A DNA stretch of 45,143 bases from a virus. The stretch lies in IMG/VR virus record IMGVR_UViG_3300050139_000038, positions 1 to 45,143 of that record; one strand, written 5' to 3'. The notes beneath the pieces are model-generated. The model was not told the origin of the DNA, ran no database searches, and was given only the letters and a program-made list of their open reading frames with translations. The first letter of the stretch is position 1. Every line of letters begins with the position of its first letter. Below, in pieces: positions 1 through 7,829 of this stretch. Made by a program: the position numbers and the translations under genes.

Positions 1-1
1 T

Positions 2-100
2 GTGGTGATATTAGTGATCGCAGCTCTTGTAGTAATAATCGGCTTAGTAACAGGCGGCATAGCACCATTTCCGTTTCTTAATGGTCTCATTAAAGCATGA
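2..100 (+). CDS. C-terminal fragment of a small membrane protein (5' end outside window)
   Basis: An open frame runs from the window edge to a TGA and gives 32 residues. About 17 of them form a strongly hydrophobic Val/Ile/Leu segment (LVIAALVVIIGLV), followed by a short polar tail ending GLIKA. It reads as the last transmembrane helix of a small membrane protein. It lies just upstream of a TTATCCACAG box and promoter. The corresponding place at the other end of the window (before 45027) carries a different gene, so this fragment may represent a strain variant or an assembly junction. Function unknown. Confidence 0.45.
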   Translation: MVILVIAALVVIIGLVTGGIAPFPFLNGLIKA

Positions 101-101
101 G

Positions 102-151
102 TTATCCACAGCTAGTTAGTTGTTTATACATTACAAACTAAGACGTATAAT
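102..151 (+). promoter_or_regulatory. Leaderless promoter with upstream DnaA-box-like element
   Basis: TTATCCACAG (102-111) is followed by a -35-like TTTATA (123-128), a 17-bp spacer and a perfect TATAAT (146-151). The ATG at 158 starts 6 bp after the -10, which is where transcription should begin, so the mRNA would have no leader. The same layout recurs at 44969-45018 in front of the second copy of this gene start. Confidence 0.7.
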
Positions 152-157
152 ACACAC

Positions 158-631
158 ATGCCAACAATCACTCCAACAAAAGAAAAGAAAGCAAAAGTTA
201 GTCCACAACAGTTCGTTACACTTGAACAGTTTGATAAATTGACCGATGTATTGAAATCAATTTCAGATACAGTGATCGAATTGAAGACACGCCCAGTAGC
301 ACAAGTACCTGAAACAAAGGTTGAGCAAGAGGTAACCAAAGCAGGACCAAACAAGTCGATGACAAACGTTGAATGGGAAGAAGATGCACGTACAAAAATC
401 GGGGAAGCGTTAGATCATTGTGAAGTAGAAACACCGAAGAATGGTGGAATGATTTACACAATCGTGATTAAGACAGAGTTCTCAAACGCAAACAAGGAGT
501 ACTTGGAAAGGAACAAAACTGATCGCAGGTCGTGCGAGGTATCAACTGGAGGATTCCCAGCGGTACAGAATTGGAATAAGCTCGTTGCGTTGAATCTTAA
601 AAGGGGAGGAGTACGTGGACAAATTGCATAA
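158..631 (+). CDS. Hypothetical protein, 157 aa, head-gene region
   Basis: Not recognised. The first 50 residues are Lys-rich and then look helical (FVTLEQFDKLTDVLKSIS). Residues 60-75 look like a linker, and the C-terminal half is mixed alpha/beta. It has no signal peptide or membrane segment. The ATG is placed exactly at the predicted transcription start, so no ribosome-binding site is expected. A second copy of its start, with a different first few residues, is at 45027. On a circular map it follows the portal-side small genes and precedes the scaffold, so a head-assembly or virion role is possible but only inferred. Confidence 0.75.
   Translation: MPTITPTKEKKAKVSPQQFVTLEQFDKLTDVLKSISDTVIELKTRPVAQVPETKVEQEVTKAGPNKSMTNVEWEEDARTKIGEALDHCEVETPKNGGMIYTIVIKTEFSNANKEYLERNKTDRRSCEVSTGGFPAVQNWNKLVALNLKRGGVRGQIA
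178..280 (+). repeat. Left copy of 103-bp terminal direct repeat
   Basis: It is identical to 45041-45143, the last bases of the window. The copies lie inside the same gene start. Sequence upstream of the repeat (1-177 against the stretch before 45041) is only loosely similar, sharing the TTATCCACAG box, TATAAT and ATG spacing. Confidence 0.95.
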
Positions 632-653
632 TTATTAATTAACATAAAATACT

Positions 654-755
654 ATGTCAGACCCAACACCATCATGTCCAGAGCAAAAAGGCAATGAAGG
701 AGAAGCCCTTATTGACGGACAGACACCAGCCGAGAAAGAACAGCAACTACCATAA
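654..755 (+). CDS. Small hypothetical protein, 33 aa
   Basis: ATG at 654, stop at 753-755. The product is polar and acidic (begins MSDPTPSCPEQ, ends EKEQQLP) with no recognisable domain. It sits 22 bp after the 158 gene and 5 bp before the next. There is no Shine-Dalgarno; the start is preceded by an A/T-rich stretch, as in most genes here. Confidence 0.5.
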   Translation: MSDPTPSCPEQKGNEGEALIDGQTPAEKEQQLP

Positions 756-760
756 TCACC

Positions 761-949
761 ATGTCTCACACTAAAGACGAAAAAAAGGAAAAGAAAGAAG
801 ATTCTCATGCTGATGAAGCTAAGAAGGCTATCACTCGTAAAGATAAAAGTGATGCAATGGAGGACAAGAAAGACAATTACGAGAAGAAGCCGTCAGAGAA
901 GCTAAAAAAAAAGAGAGGAACATCAAACGGTTACCTACACAAGCACTAA
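761..949 (+). CDS. Small Lys/Asp-rich protein, 62 aa
   Basis: Very highly charged: mostly Lys, Asp and Glu (DEKKEKKEDSHADEAKK near the N-terminus), with no hydrophobic core, so probably disordered. Function unknown. It lies between other small head-proximal genes. Confidence 0.55.
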   Translation: MSHTKDEKKEKKEDSHADEAKKAITRKDKSDAMEDKKDNYEKKPSEKLKKKRGTSNGYLHKH

Positions 950-975
950 TTAGAAGCATTTATTTCCAACAACCA

Positions 976-1302
976 ATGAAAATCACACTAAACATACCGG
1001 AGAGACTATACATTTCAGACCTATTCACACTATGGAAAGGTAATGTCCTTACCGAGGGTGCGCAGATTATGGAATGTGCTAAAAGTGTCGTGTTGAGCAT
1101 CGAGGAACAAAAGGAGATTGAGTACGTCCAAGAGGGACAAGTTCGCAAGTGGAATGTAACCAAGGCACAAGATAAGGAAGTTGATCTAAACGCCGAGACA
1201 AAGAATTATATACTCGGAAAGTTGAAGGAGCGTGACGAAGCCAAAGAGGCAACGTTTGCTGAGATCAATATGGTACAGGAATTGAGAAAGAAGTTAGCAT
1301 AG
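976..1302 (+). CDS. Hypothetical protein, 108 aa
   Basis: Not recognised. Starts MKITLNIPERLYISDLF, then a mixed segment and a C-terminal helix rich in Glu and Lys (LKERDEAKEATFAEINMVQ). It is the last small gene before the structured intergenic region and the scaffold gene. Its size and position fit a small head or packaging accessory protein, but nothing in the sequence proves that. Confidence 0.7.
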   Translation: MKITLNIPERLYISDLFTLWKGNVLTEGAQIMECAKSVVLSIEEQKEIEYVQEGQVRKWNVTKAQDKEVDLNAETKNYILGKLKERDEAKEATFAEINMVQELRKKLA

Positions 1303-1317
1303 ATCATTACAAATCAC

Positions 1318-1419
1318 GCCTCGAAAGAGGCTTGACCCCAGCGCCCTGAATCTTAAAGCCAGCAGGACGCCTGGGTCAGGCCTTACGGAAGGCACATAAT
1401 TCTCGCTATCTTCGGCGAG
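1318..1419 (+). ncRNA. Structured intergenic element with four hairpins
   Basis: Four stem-loops follow one another with almost no spacing. (1) GCCTC-GAAA-GAGGC at 1318-1331, a perfect GNRA-type hairpin. (2) A long stem closing at 1334-1338/1373-1377 with an inner CCTG/CAGG stem. (3) GCCTT-ACGG-AAGGC at 1380-1393. (4) CTCGC/GCGAG at 1402-1419. No T-tract follows, so it is not a standard terminator. It ends 24 bp before the scaffold gene. An mRNA-processing, stability or cis-regulatory structure is the likeliest role; an independent RNA cannot be excluded. Confidence 0.55.
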
Positions 1420-1443
1420 TAACAAAAACTGAAGTAAAATATT

Positions 1444-2316
1444 ATGTCCAACACAAACGAACCGGAAGTAAAAGATATCGAACGTATTGAAATCCCACCT
1501 GCCGAGGGGGATGATACAGTCGAAACTCCTGAATCTTCCCAGGAGGAACCAGAGACAGGTGAGTCAGAAAAGGAAACACCTGAAACTGAAGAACCAGAGG
1601 AATCTGAAGAAGAACCCGAGGAACCAAAATCAGTAATTCAAAACGCAGCACCAGAAACTGATGAAAACGGGGAGATTAAACGTCTACCCGATGAGACCCC
1701 ACGAGAGTACGCAATGAGACTTGAAATAACACGTCTGAAAGGTGACTTAAGAAAGGATCGCACAAGCGAAATTCTTACACCACCCCCTGCAACAACAAAG
1801 AAAGAATTATCTCCTGAGAAAAAGAAAATCCTCGAAAAGTATAAACAAGAGGATATCAATACTCTCAAAGAAGTATTCGATGTAATGGCAGAAGACATGG
1901 GATTTGTGAGGCAGGACCAATTAGGCGCTACTGCATATCAGCAGAAAGCGACAGAGGTTCTAGATGATTTCTTGGAGAAACACCCAGAATATCAACCACA
2001 AAACGATAAGGATAATGTCCTATGGGAACGTTTCAAAGGGGAATATTCTCTCTATCGACCCACACAGAATCCAAAGGATCTCAAACGTATACTCGATAAG
2101 GTACATAAAGAAGTTTTTGGTATTAAGCCAGCTGCGGCACTTAACAGTCAAGACGCCGCAAAAGAGAAGATAAAAGTCGCATCTCATAGCAGCGCCTCTA
2201 GACCAGCGCCAATGAAGAACGGTGAGAGACTCGTAAATCGTAATGCCACAGGGTTACGAACGGAAATGCTTAAAGGATTCTCCGAGGAGGAAATCGCCGA
2301 ACTCATAGCTGAATAG
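1444..2316 (+). CDS. Scaffolding-like protein, 290 aa
   Basis: Acidic, largely disordered N-terminal region (residues 1-70) full of Glu and Pro. Helical segments follow (residues 115-220, e.g. KKKILEKYKQEDINTLKEV), then a basic, Arg/Lys-containing C-terminal end (residues 255-290). Acidic N-terminus, helical middle and basic C-terminus are typical of phage scaffolding proteins, which line the inside of the procapsid and leave before packaging. Position supports this: directly upstream of the decoration-like and major capsid genes. I see no protease motif. Confidence 0.65.
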   Translation: MSNTNEPEVKDIERIEIPPAEGDDTVETPESSQEEPETGESEKETPETEEPEESEEEPEEPKSVIQNAAPETDENGEIKRLPDETPREYAMRLEITRLKGDLRKDRTSEILTPPPATTKKELSPEKKKILEKYKQEDINTLKEVFDVMAEDMGFVRQDQLGATAYQQKATEVLDDFLEKHPEYQPQNDKDNVLWERFKGEYSLYRPTQNPKDLKRILDKVHKEVFGIKPAAALNSQDAAKEKIKVASHSSASRPAPMKNGERLVNRNATGLRTEMLKGFSEEEIAELIAE

Positions 2317-2335
2317 AGTAAACTAAAAAACTTAT

Positions 2336-2896
2336 ATGGCACAAGGATTTACCTTGGTATACGATCCAGACACAACGGTCTATCGTAATGTAAGAATTGC
2401 TAGTGGTACCGCAGTCGCCGCAGGTACAGTAGTTGACCAGTCTCATTCTGGGTCAGCCACTGTCGACGTAGCAACCGCAACCACAAGCTCTGTGACCAGC
2501 ACCATCTATGGTGTTACGGTTGAGAGCATCCCATCGACAGCCACCACAGTTAAGATTGCACTCATCACACCAAGACAAGTTTGGTCATGTGATACGGGCG
2601 CAACGAACTCAACGGGTGGAGGAACAGCCGCAGCCGCATACAATGGTCTACGCACGATTCTAGGAACTATGACATTTACAGTCGGCACAACCGCACTACC
2701 TGCGGGAGTATTGTCTTACCTCACATCAAGTGGAGTAAAGTCGTTTGCAACGGCAGACACCATGACATGCTCGACCTCATATGCAACAGGATCAGATGTG
2801 ACCGGCACAACCGGAGTCTGGATTCAAATGGGTCTATTATCAGTAGTTTCCACAGCGCGCGTAGTCGGCCGCTTCCTAGTTGAACACGCCGCATAA
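2336..2896 (+). CDS. Head decoration-like protein, 186 aa
   Basis: A Thr/Ser/Ala/Val-rich beta protein beginning MAQGFTLVYDPDTTVYRNV. Its size, composition and position between scaffold and major capsid match the decoration or cement proteins that stabilise mature capsids. It contains a Gly/Thr-rich loop near residues 85-105 and ends RFLVEHAA. Assigned mainly from gene order; a lambda gpD-type fold is not provable by eye. The start has no Shine-Dalgarno. Confidence 0.55.
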   Translation: MAQGFTLVYDPDTTVYRNVRIASGTAVAAGTVVDQSHSGSATVDVATATTSSVTSTIYGVTVESIPSTATTVKIALITPRQVWSCDTGATNSTGGGTAAAAYNGLRTILGTMTFTVGTTALPAGVLSYLTSSGVKSFATADTMTCSTSYATGSDVTGTTGVWIQMGLLSVVSTARVVGRFLVEHAA

Positions 2897-2908
2897 GCGT
2901 AAATAATC

Positions 2909-3904
2909 ATGTCTACAGCACCTATGAACATTGCTCAGGGCGCTGACCTTGTAGATCTCTCTATTCAGAGAATCTTTGAGAAGTCCAGCGAGCCTGAAGT
3001 AATGTATCCAAAGTATTTTAAGACTAGAAAGACAGAGGATTACTATGAAAAGGATTCTTCTTTGTCAGGTCTAGGCGAAGCTGATTTCGTCGATGAAAAC
3101 GGCGTGATCATCTCCGACACACCAGTTCAGGGTTATAAGAAAGTTTATACCCAGAATATGGTCGGAACGATAATCCCATTCACATTTCAGATGTGGAAAT
3201 TCGGGATCAAAAAGCGTGATCTTGATAATGTCTCAAAGGAATTGAAAGCATCTATCGCACGTAAGAAAGAGCGTCTCTGTGCAGAGCGCATCGATAACGG
3301 AGCAGGAACCTCTTACAGTCACTCAGGACAAGGGGGCACAAAGACCATTGCCACAGTCGGTGGAGATGGGTTGGCAGCATTCTCAAAGACTCACACACGT
3401 GAGGATGGGGGATCAAACCAAAACAACGTTCTCTACGACGGCACAACATATAACCTTCCGTTTGACTATGCAGGTGTAAAAGCCGCATATAGAACAGCTG
3501 GTCTTATGGTCGACCCACGTGGTAATCCAAGGATTCCAGATCTCAATGTTCTAGTATGCAAAAAGAACTCCTCTGTGCACTTCAAGGCAAAGGAAATTCT
3601 GAAGGCTATTAAGGACGGTAAGATTCCAGAGTCCTTCGATCATGACGGATCGGCAGTCAATGCGTTTGAAATCGTTCCTCTCCAGTACTTGCAGAACGCT
3701 GCATATTGGGCAATGTTCGATTCTTCAAAGGCAATGACAGAGGAAGAAGGATTCCAATTCATTGAATCTCAGCCAGCTATGCTAGATCCAGTGAACGTTG
3801 TTTACAAGACGAAGGAAATCCAGACATCTGTTACAACACTGTTTGACCTCGGTCACAATGACGTAACCCGTTCATGGGTCTTCTCAGACGGCACATCGGT
3901 ATAG
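2909..3904 (+). CDS. Major capsid protein, 331 aa
   Basis: Length and position (after scaffold and decoration) fit an HK97-fold major capsid protein. It resembles the Mu gpT-like family in style: an N-terminal arm, a long helical region (residues 95-130, KFGIKKRDLDNVSKELKA), a central domain with a Gly-rich insertion (residues 130-160), and a beta-rich C-terminal part containing LPFDYAGVKAAYRTAGLMV and a final VTRSWVFSDG. It is followed by two tight hairpins rather than directly by the next gene, which suggests its mRNA end is set apart for high expression. Confidence 0.75.
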   Translation: MSTAPMNIAQGADLVDLSIQRIFEKSSEPEVMYPKYFKTRKTEDYYEKDSSLSGLGEADFVDENGVIISDTPVQGYKKVYTQNMVGTIIPFTFQMWKFGIKKRDLDNVSKELKASIARKKERLCAERIDNGAGTSYSHSGQGGTKTIATVGGDGLAAFSKTHTREDGGSNQNNVLYDGTTYNLPFDYAGVKAAYRTAGLMVDPRGNPRIPDLNVLVCKKNSSVHFKAKEILKAIKDGKIPESFDHDGSAVNAFEIVPLQYLQNAAYWAMFDSSKAMTEEEGFQFIESQPAMLDPVNVVYKTKEIQTSVTTLFDLGHNDVTRSWVFSDGTSV

Positions 3905-3909
3905 TTTCT

Positions 3910-3937
3910 GGGCGAAAGCCCGTCCCGTGTGCGGGAC
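3910..3937 (+). other. Two back-to-back hairpins after the capsid gene
   Basis: GGGC-GAAA-GCCC (3910-3921) is directly followed by GTCCCG-TGTG-CGGGAC (3922-3937). Both are perfect and very stable, but no T-tract follows, so they look like mRNA 3'-end stabilisers or partial terminators after the capsid gene. The remaining 114 bp up to the next ATG hold no gene I can support. Confidence 0.6.
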
Positions 3938-4051
3938 AAGGTTCACAAGTTGCGAGTCTTGTCTCTCACATGGGGATTAACAATTTAATCAGAAAGAGGA
4001 TCAATAGATGAGGGGATTGCCTATATTCCGTAAACCTTCTTTCTTAACAAA

Positions 4052-6424
4052 ATGAGTACGTTTAATGGAGATTCATATACGGATCTCAAAAATCTAAATA
4101 TTAAAGGTGGCGCATCTGGTCACGGGTTGATTAGATGGTCACCAGCAGGTTTGTATGGTCAAAACGGTGGTCTATGGGCATCAAACCCATTTTCGACCAC
4201 TGATTATGGATTGTACATTAACTCATCTGGATATTTAGTGTTCTCTTCACAAGGAACATCTACAATATTGGGTGCGGCAGGAAGTGGTGGAACTCTCTAT
4301 ACATGGGACCAGATACAAGCAGGAGATCAAGCACTTGATGTCGGCGGAACTAATTCACTAACGATTACTAGTACAGGAACAGGATCAAACAATGTTCTTA
4401 CTGTTTCAGAAACTGCGGCAGGCAGTGGAGCAATGATTCAAGTATCAAATACTTCAGGATCAGGACCAGGTATAAATTTCACTTCTGGTAATGGAGTTAC
4501 TTATGATGTGCTAGGAACATCAAGTACATGGTCTGCTTCTATAACAGGAGCATTAACTGGTATTTCGCTTACTTCATCTGGGACAACTCTCACACTGGCG
4601 GCAACAGGTTCAAACGCTGTTATTGTGGGAACAGGATCGAACACGGTGACAATCGCCAAAGCGGCATCATTCAGTAGCACGATTGCCACGAGTTCATCGA
4701 TCACTTCTACAAACAGCACGGTTATACTGACTTCAAACTCAAATACTGTAGCTCCACTCATTATTACGGATAATACCGTGACAAGTTATGGAGGTTCAGC
4801 AAGTGAGGGTTTGGCGGTTATTCGTTCAACATCAATCACTAGTGGAACACTATTGAGACTCCAGGCGGCTGAAGGAACGATTACTGGATACTACTTGAAC
4901 GCTTATGACTCGGTTGGGGCAGCTAGTGTATTTAGTATTAGAGCGAAAGGTGCGACAGTGATCGCTGGTAACGCCTATGCAACAGCGGCATTGACACTTA
5001 CAGCAGGAGACATTGTAGTCACGGCAGGTAAAATCAATCACACAGCAGCGGGAGCAACCTCTACGAACGGATACACTGGAACATTCAATGGACTTACCAC
5101 AGGTGTCGGAATGAGTTTGGTACACACAACTTCGGCCATTGCTGATGGTGGATCATTACTCAGACTTGCTTCATCGGGAATTGATACCGGCGGTGCAACT
5201 AACGGTGCGTTGTTCGATTTCAAGTCAACAGCACAGTTGGCCGGAACAGTAGGTAGAATTGATTCAATCGCAACGACAGGTACAGTATTGTCTATTATTT
5301 CAACTGGAATAATGACCACAACTGGTAACCTACTTACACTTACAGCCAATTCAGCTACCACAGCAGCAGGACTTTTGAGAGTAAATTGTAATGGTATTAC
5401 TGATGGTATGGGGGTAGTTATCGCTTCATCGGCGACAGCCTCTACTGCCACCGGTAGAATGTTCTTGGTAAATCATTCTGGTGCAACATCAACTTCTGGG
5501 ATACTTTCAGAGTTCTTGACAGCCGCAACAGATGAAACTATTGCAGTTCAGATCACAACCGCAGCAATGGTTAACGGTATCGCGTTGAACATTATCGGAA
5601 CGACTGGTATGACAACTGGTTCGCTGATTCGTGTTGCCACAGCAACAGCGGGCGCAGTTTCTGGTTCGGGAATAGTTTCAATAACTGGAACTGGGGCGCA
5701 CACGGGTTCAGTAGGTCTATTAGATGTTAGGTCAACAGGAACTACAGCTGGTGCTATTGTAAGCATTGCATGTTCGACAGCAAGTCAGACTGCAACTTCA
5801 CTTTTAAGTGTGGTTCAATCAGGCGCAACAATTACCGCTTTCACAGGTAGCGTTGCTAGCTTCACCGGCGCAGGCACAACTGGTTCAGGAAGCACAATAC
5901 TTGTAACCAGTGTGAACACCACGGCAGGTGATGGTGTCAAACTTGTGTCGAACGCATTAACAGTTGGCGCAGGAACAGCATTGAATATTTCCCACACAAC
6001 TTCGGTGTTAGGTGCGGGCACTTCATTAGTTCGCATTTCATCAACTGGTGTAGATACGGGAGTAACAACTGGTGTTCTTCTAGATCTGAGCACAACTTCA
6101 TGCGCAGGATCGACTCAAGTATTGTTGACAGACTCTTCGGCGGATACGGCGGCACGCGTTGGAATCTATTCAAAGATCACGAACGCCGCCGCGGTACTTG
6201 CAATTCCATTAAAAACATCGAATGTCGCAGTTGTAAACTCAAAGTTTACGAAACACATTGTGATGACTGATGGCACGAAAACAACGACCATTTGGCTTTC
6301 ACAAGACGCGACTGATCCAAACGGAACTCTTACTGGAGTAGCCGGCGACCTATGTCTTAATGGACCGAGTAACAAGCCTTACTACTGCACAACAAGTGGT
6401 ACAGTATGGGCGACAGTCGTTTAA
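4052..6424 (+). CDS. Large repetitive beta-rich fibre or appendage protein, 790 aa
   Basis: Almost entirely Ser, Thr, Gly, Ala and Val, with very few charged residues. Degenerate repeats of the style SLLRLASSGIDTGG / TSLVRISSTGVDTG recur along its length, suggesting a beta-solenoid or stacked trimeric fibre. The last 40 residues (TLTGVAGDLCLNGPSNKPYY) resemble the small C-terminal domains often seen on phage tail fibres and surface proteins. It lies right after the capsid gene, unusual for a tail fibre, so a head fibre or capsid appendage is also possible. No signal peptide. GC-balanced and in frame throughout. Confidence 0.6.
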   Translation: MSTFNGDSYTDLKNLNIKGGASGHGLIRWSPAGLYGQNGGLWASNPFSTTDYGLYINSSGYLVFSSQGTSTILGAAGSGGTLYTWDQIQAGDQALDVGGTNSLTITSTGTGSNNVLTVSETAAGSGAMIQVSNTSGSGPGINFTSGNGVTYDVLGTSSTWSASITGALTGISLTSSGTTLTLAATGSNAVIVGTGSNTVTIAKAASFSSTIATSSSITSTNSTVILTSNSNTVAPLIITDNTVTSYGGSASEGLAVIRSTSITSGTLLRLQAAEGTITGYYLNAYDSVGAASVFSIRAKGATVIAGNAYATAALTLTAGDIVVTAGKINHTAAGATSTNGYTGTFNGLTTGVGMSLVHTTSAIADGGSLLRLASSGIDTGGATNGALFDFKSTAQLAGTVGRIDSIATTGTVLSIISTGIMTTTGNLLTLTANSATTAAGLLRVNCNGITDGMGVVIASSATASTATGRMFLVNHSGATSTSGILSEFLTAATDETIAVQITTAAMVNGIALNIIGTTGMTTGSLIRVATATAGAVSGSGIVSITGTGAHTGSVGLLDVRSTGTTAGAIVSIACSTASQTATSLLSVVQSGATITAFTGSVASFTGAGTTGSGSTILVTSVNTTAGDGVKLVSNALTVGAGTALNISHTTSVLGAGTSLVRISSTGVDTGVTTGVLLDLSTTSCAGSTQVLLTDSSADTAARVGIYSKITNAAAVLAIPLKTSNVAVVNSKFTKHIVMTDGTKTTTIWLSQDATDPNGTLTGVAGDLCLNGPSNKPYYCTTSGTVWATVV

Positions 6425-6436
6425 CAACTAATCTTG

Positions 6437-6473
6437 TCCTCTAACTCTGCTCTACGGAGCAGGGACTAGAGGA
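6437..6473 (+). other. Nested intergenic hairpin with TACG loop
   Basis: Outer stem TCCTCTA/TAGAGGA (6437-6443/6467-6473) encloses CTGCTC-TACG-GAGCAG (6447-6462). TACG is a UNCG-type stable tetraloop. It has no T-tract and ends 12 bp before the next ATG. It is a third structured spacer in the head operon, comparable to those at 1318 and 3910. Confidence 0.6.
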
Positions 6474-6484
6474 TAACAAAAACA

Positions 6485-6847
6485 ATGGGAGCATCATCAA
6501 ATTGGCAGGAAACACTACATACGGCGATCATCAACAATGCTACAGCTGGTGATAATGTCCTTATCACTGCTCCAAATGCAAGTTCGTATTTGGCAATTGA
6601 CTTCATTCAAGTCATTCCAACAACGGCTGTCACGGTGACTTTCTACAGTAATCCATCATCGGGAGGGACGGCACTGACTGGACCATATCCATTGTCAGCT
6701 CAACAGGTAGTCACAGATGAAAACGTATTCCAAAATCAACACGGAATCATGGAATGCAAAGTCGGACAATCGTTCGTAATGAATCTTGGATCAGCAGTTC
6801 AGTGTGGAGGGTTTATAAGATACAGAATTGTAGGAGGAGACAACTAA
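6485..6847 (+). CDS. Small beta-rich virion protein, 120 aa
   Basis: Mostly beta-strand-like sequence (YLAIDFIQVIPTTAVTVTF, then FIRYRIVGG at the end) with a conserved-looking Gly/Pro turn region. Its size and composition suggest a small beta-sandwich such as a decoration, fibre-tip or minor tail protein. No specific family recognised. It sits between the large fibre-like gene and the coiled-coil protein. Confidence 0.55.
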   Translation: MGASSNWQETLHTAIINNATAGDNVLITAPNASSYLAIDFIQVIPTTAVTVTFYSNPSSGGTALTGPYPLSAQQVVTDENVFQNQHGIMECKVGQSFVMNLGSAVQCGGFIRYRIVGGDN

Positions 6848-6848
6848 C

Positions 6849-7481
6849 ATGCAAGTACCAACAACATCAACATTCTCATCAAGGCACAAGGAAGCCAAGG
6901 ACTTGGCTGATGGGAATGCCTTGTTGATACAACAGAAAGAGATTATTGCTAGGGAATTAAAAGAACTCAAAACTCTAAAAGACGAGATTGTTCGCAAAAG
7001 CGGATATACGCCTGCGGAGTATGCAAAAGTCGAAGAAGGACACTTTCAGAGGATAAAAGAGCTTGAGGATAGGGTTGTGAAAGCCAGAATTGAGGCAGGA
7101 CAACTTGAAACTATGATAGAGGACAAAAGGACAGCCTTGAAGATTATGACAGCAAATTGCGAGGTTTTGGCACCACAACTGGTTAGTTTGGTAGCTGATA
7201 TCAAAGTACTCACAGAAAGGAAAGAGAGTGCTATAAAATCAACTGAGGAAGCGGTTAGGAAATATGATTCACTGATCACAGAAAGGAGTAAAGAGTTGGC
7301 ACTTCTCACAAACAAGGTCAACGTCGCCACAGAATCACATATCATAGTTACAAAAAAAATGGAAAAGAGAATAGCAAGTGTGGTCGAACAGGAACGATAT
7401 CTCACTATTCGTCGGACTGATCTTGAGATATATGAGGCACGATTACGTAAGAAATACCCTAATGAGAATATAATATTATGA
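6849..7481 (+). CDS. Coiled-coil protein, 210 aa
   Basis: After a short N-terminal arm, nearly the whole protein is Lys/Glu/Leu heptad-like coiled coil (residues 15-195, e.g. KEIIARELKELKTLKDEI). It has no membrane segment. It is embedded between fibre-type genes and overlaps the next gene by ATGA. A chaperone, linker or trimerising structural role for the appendage is plausible but inferred. Confidence 0.6.
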   Translation: MQVPTTSTFSSRHKEAKDLADGNALLIQQKEIIARELKELKTLKDEIVRKSGYTPAEYAKVEEGHFQRIKELEDRVVKARIEAGQLETMIEDKRTALKIMTANCEVLAPQLVSLVADIKVLTERKESAIKSTEEAVRKYDSLITERSKELALLTNKVNVATESHIIVTKKMEKRIASVVEQERYLTIRRTDLEIYEARLRKKYPNENIIL

Positions 7482-7825
7482 GTAATGTTGTGGGTATCGG
7501 CGACCCTTTCACATCGTCCGAAGAACTAACCATCCAGAACCTGAATGCTTTGGCAGTATCTGGAGCTTCTCAGGCTATACGAAAAACTGGTGCAAATACA
7601 TTTGCTAATGTGGCGACTGGTAGCGGAGGCGGTGTCTCCACCTGGTCTACTCCCCCAGAATCACCTGATGGCACAATAACAGTCTTTACGGTAGGTGCGT
7701 CAGCCCCAACGGACGTTGTTAGCAATGGTGCTTTAATGTTTGCCCCAACTGATTACAGTTTCGACATCAATACTGGAACAATTACATTTATCAATAGTCC
7801 CGTAAACACGGTAAAGTACCGTTAA
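7478..7825 (+). CDS. Small fibre-associated protein, 115 aa
   Basis: The N-terminal part contains [19 protein letters not shown], a motif style common in tail and fibre proteins ('...[11 protein letters not shown]'). A Gly/Ser linker and a beta-rich C-terminal domain follow (residues 65-115, [20 protein letters not shown]). The start overlaps the preceding stop by ATGA, indicating translational coupling. Probably a fibre or adhesin component; not further recognised. Confidence 0.5.
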   Translation: MSNVVGIGDPFTSSEELTIQNLNALAVSGASQAIRKTGANTFANVATGSGGGVSTWSTPPESPDGTITVFTVGASAPTDVVSNGALMFAPTDYSFDINTGTITFINSPVNTVKYR

Positions 7826-7829
7826 TCAA

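Noticed and set aside
1318-1419. tRNA or tmRNA-like structure
   Set aside because: No cloverleaf, T-loop GTTC motif or CCA end can be fitted; the four hairpins are simple stems in series.
4501-6375. Several open frames on the minus strand opposite the large repetitive fibre gene
   Set aside because: They are Val/Pro/Ala-rich antisense shadows of a Ser/Thr/Gly/Ala-rich gene, without start signals or domains.
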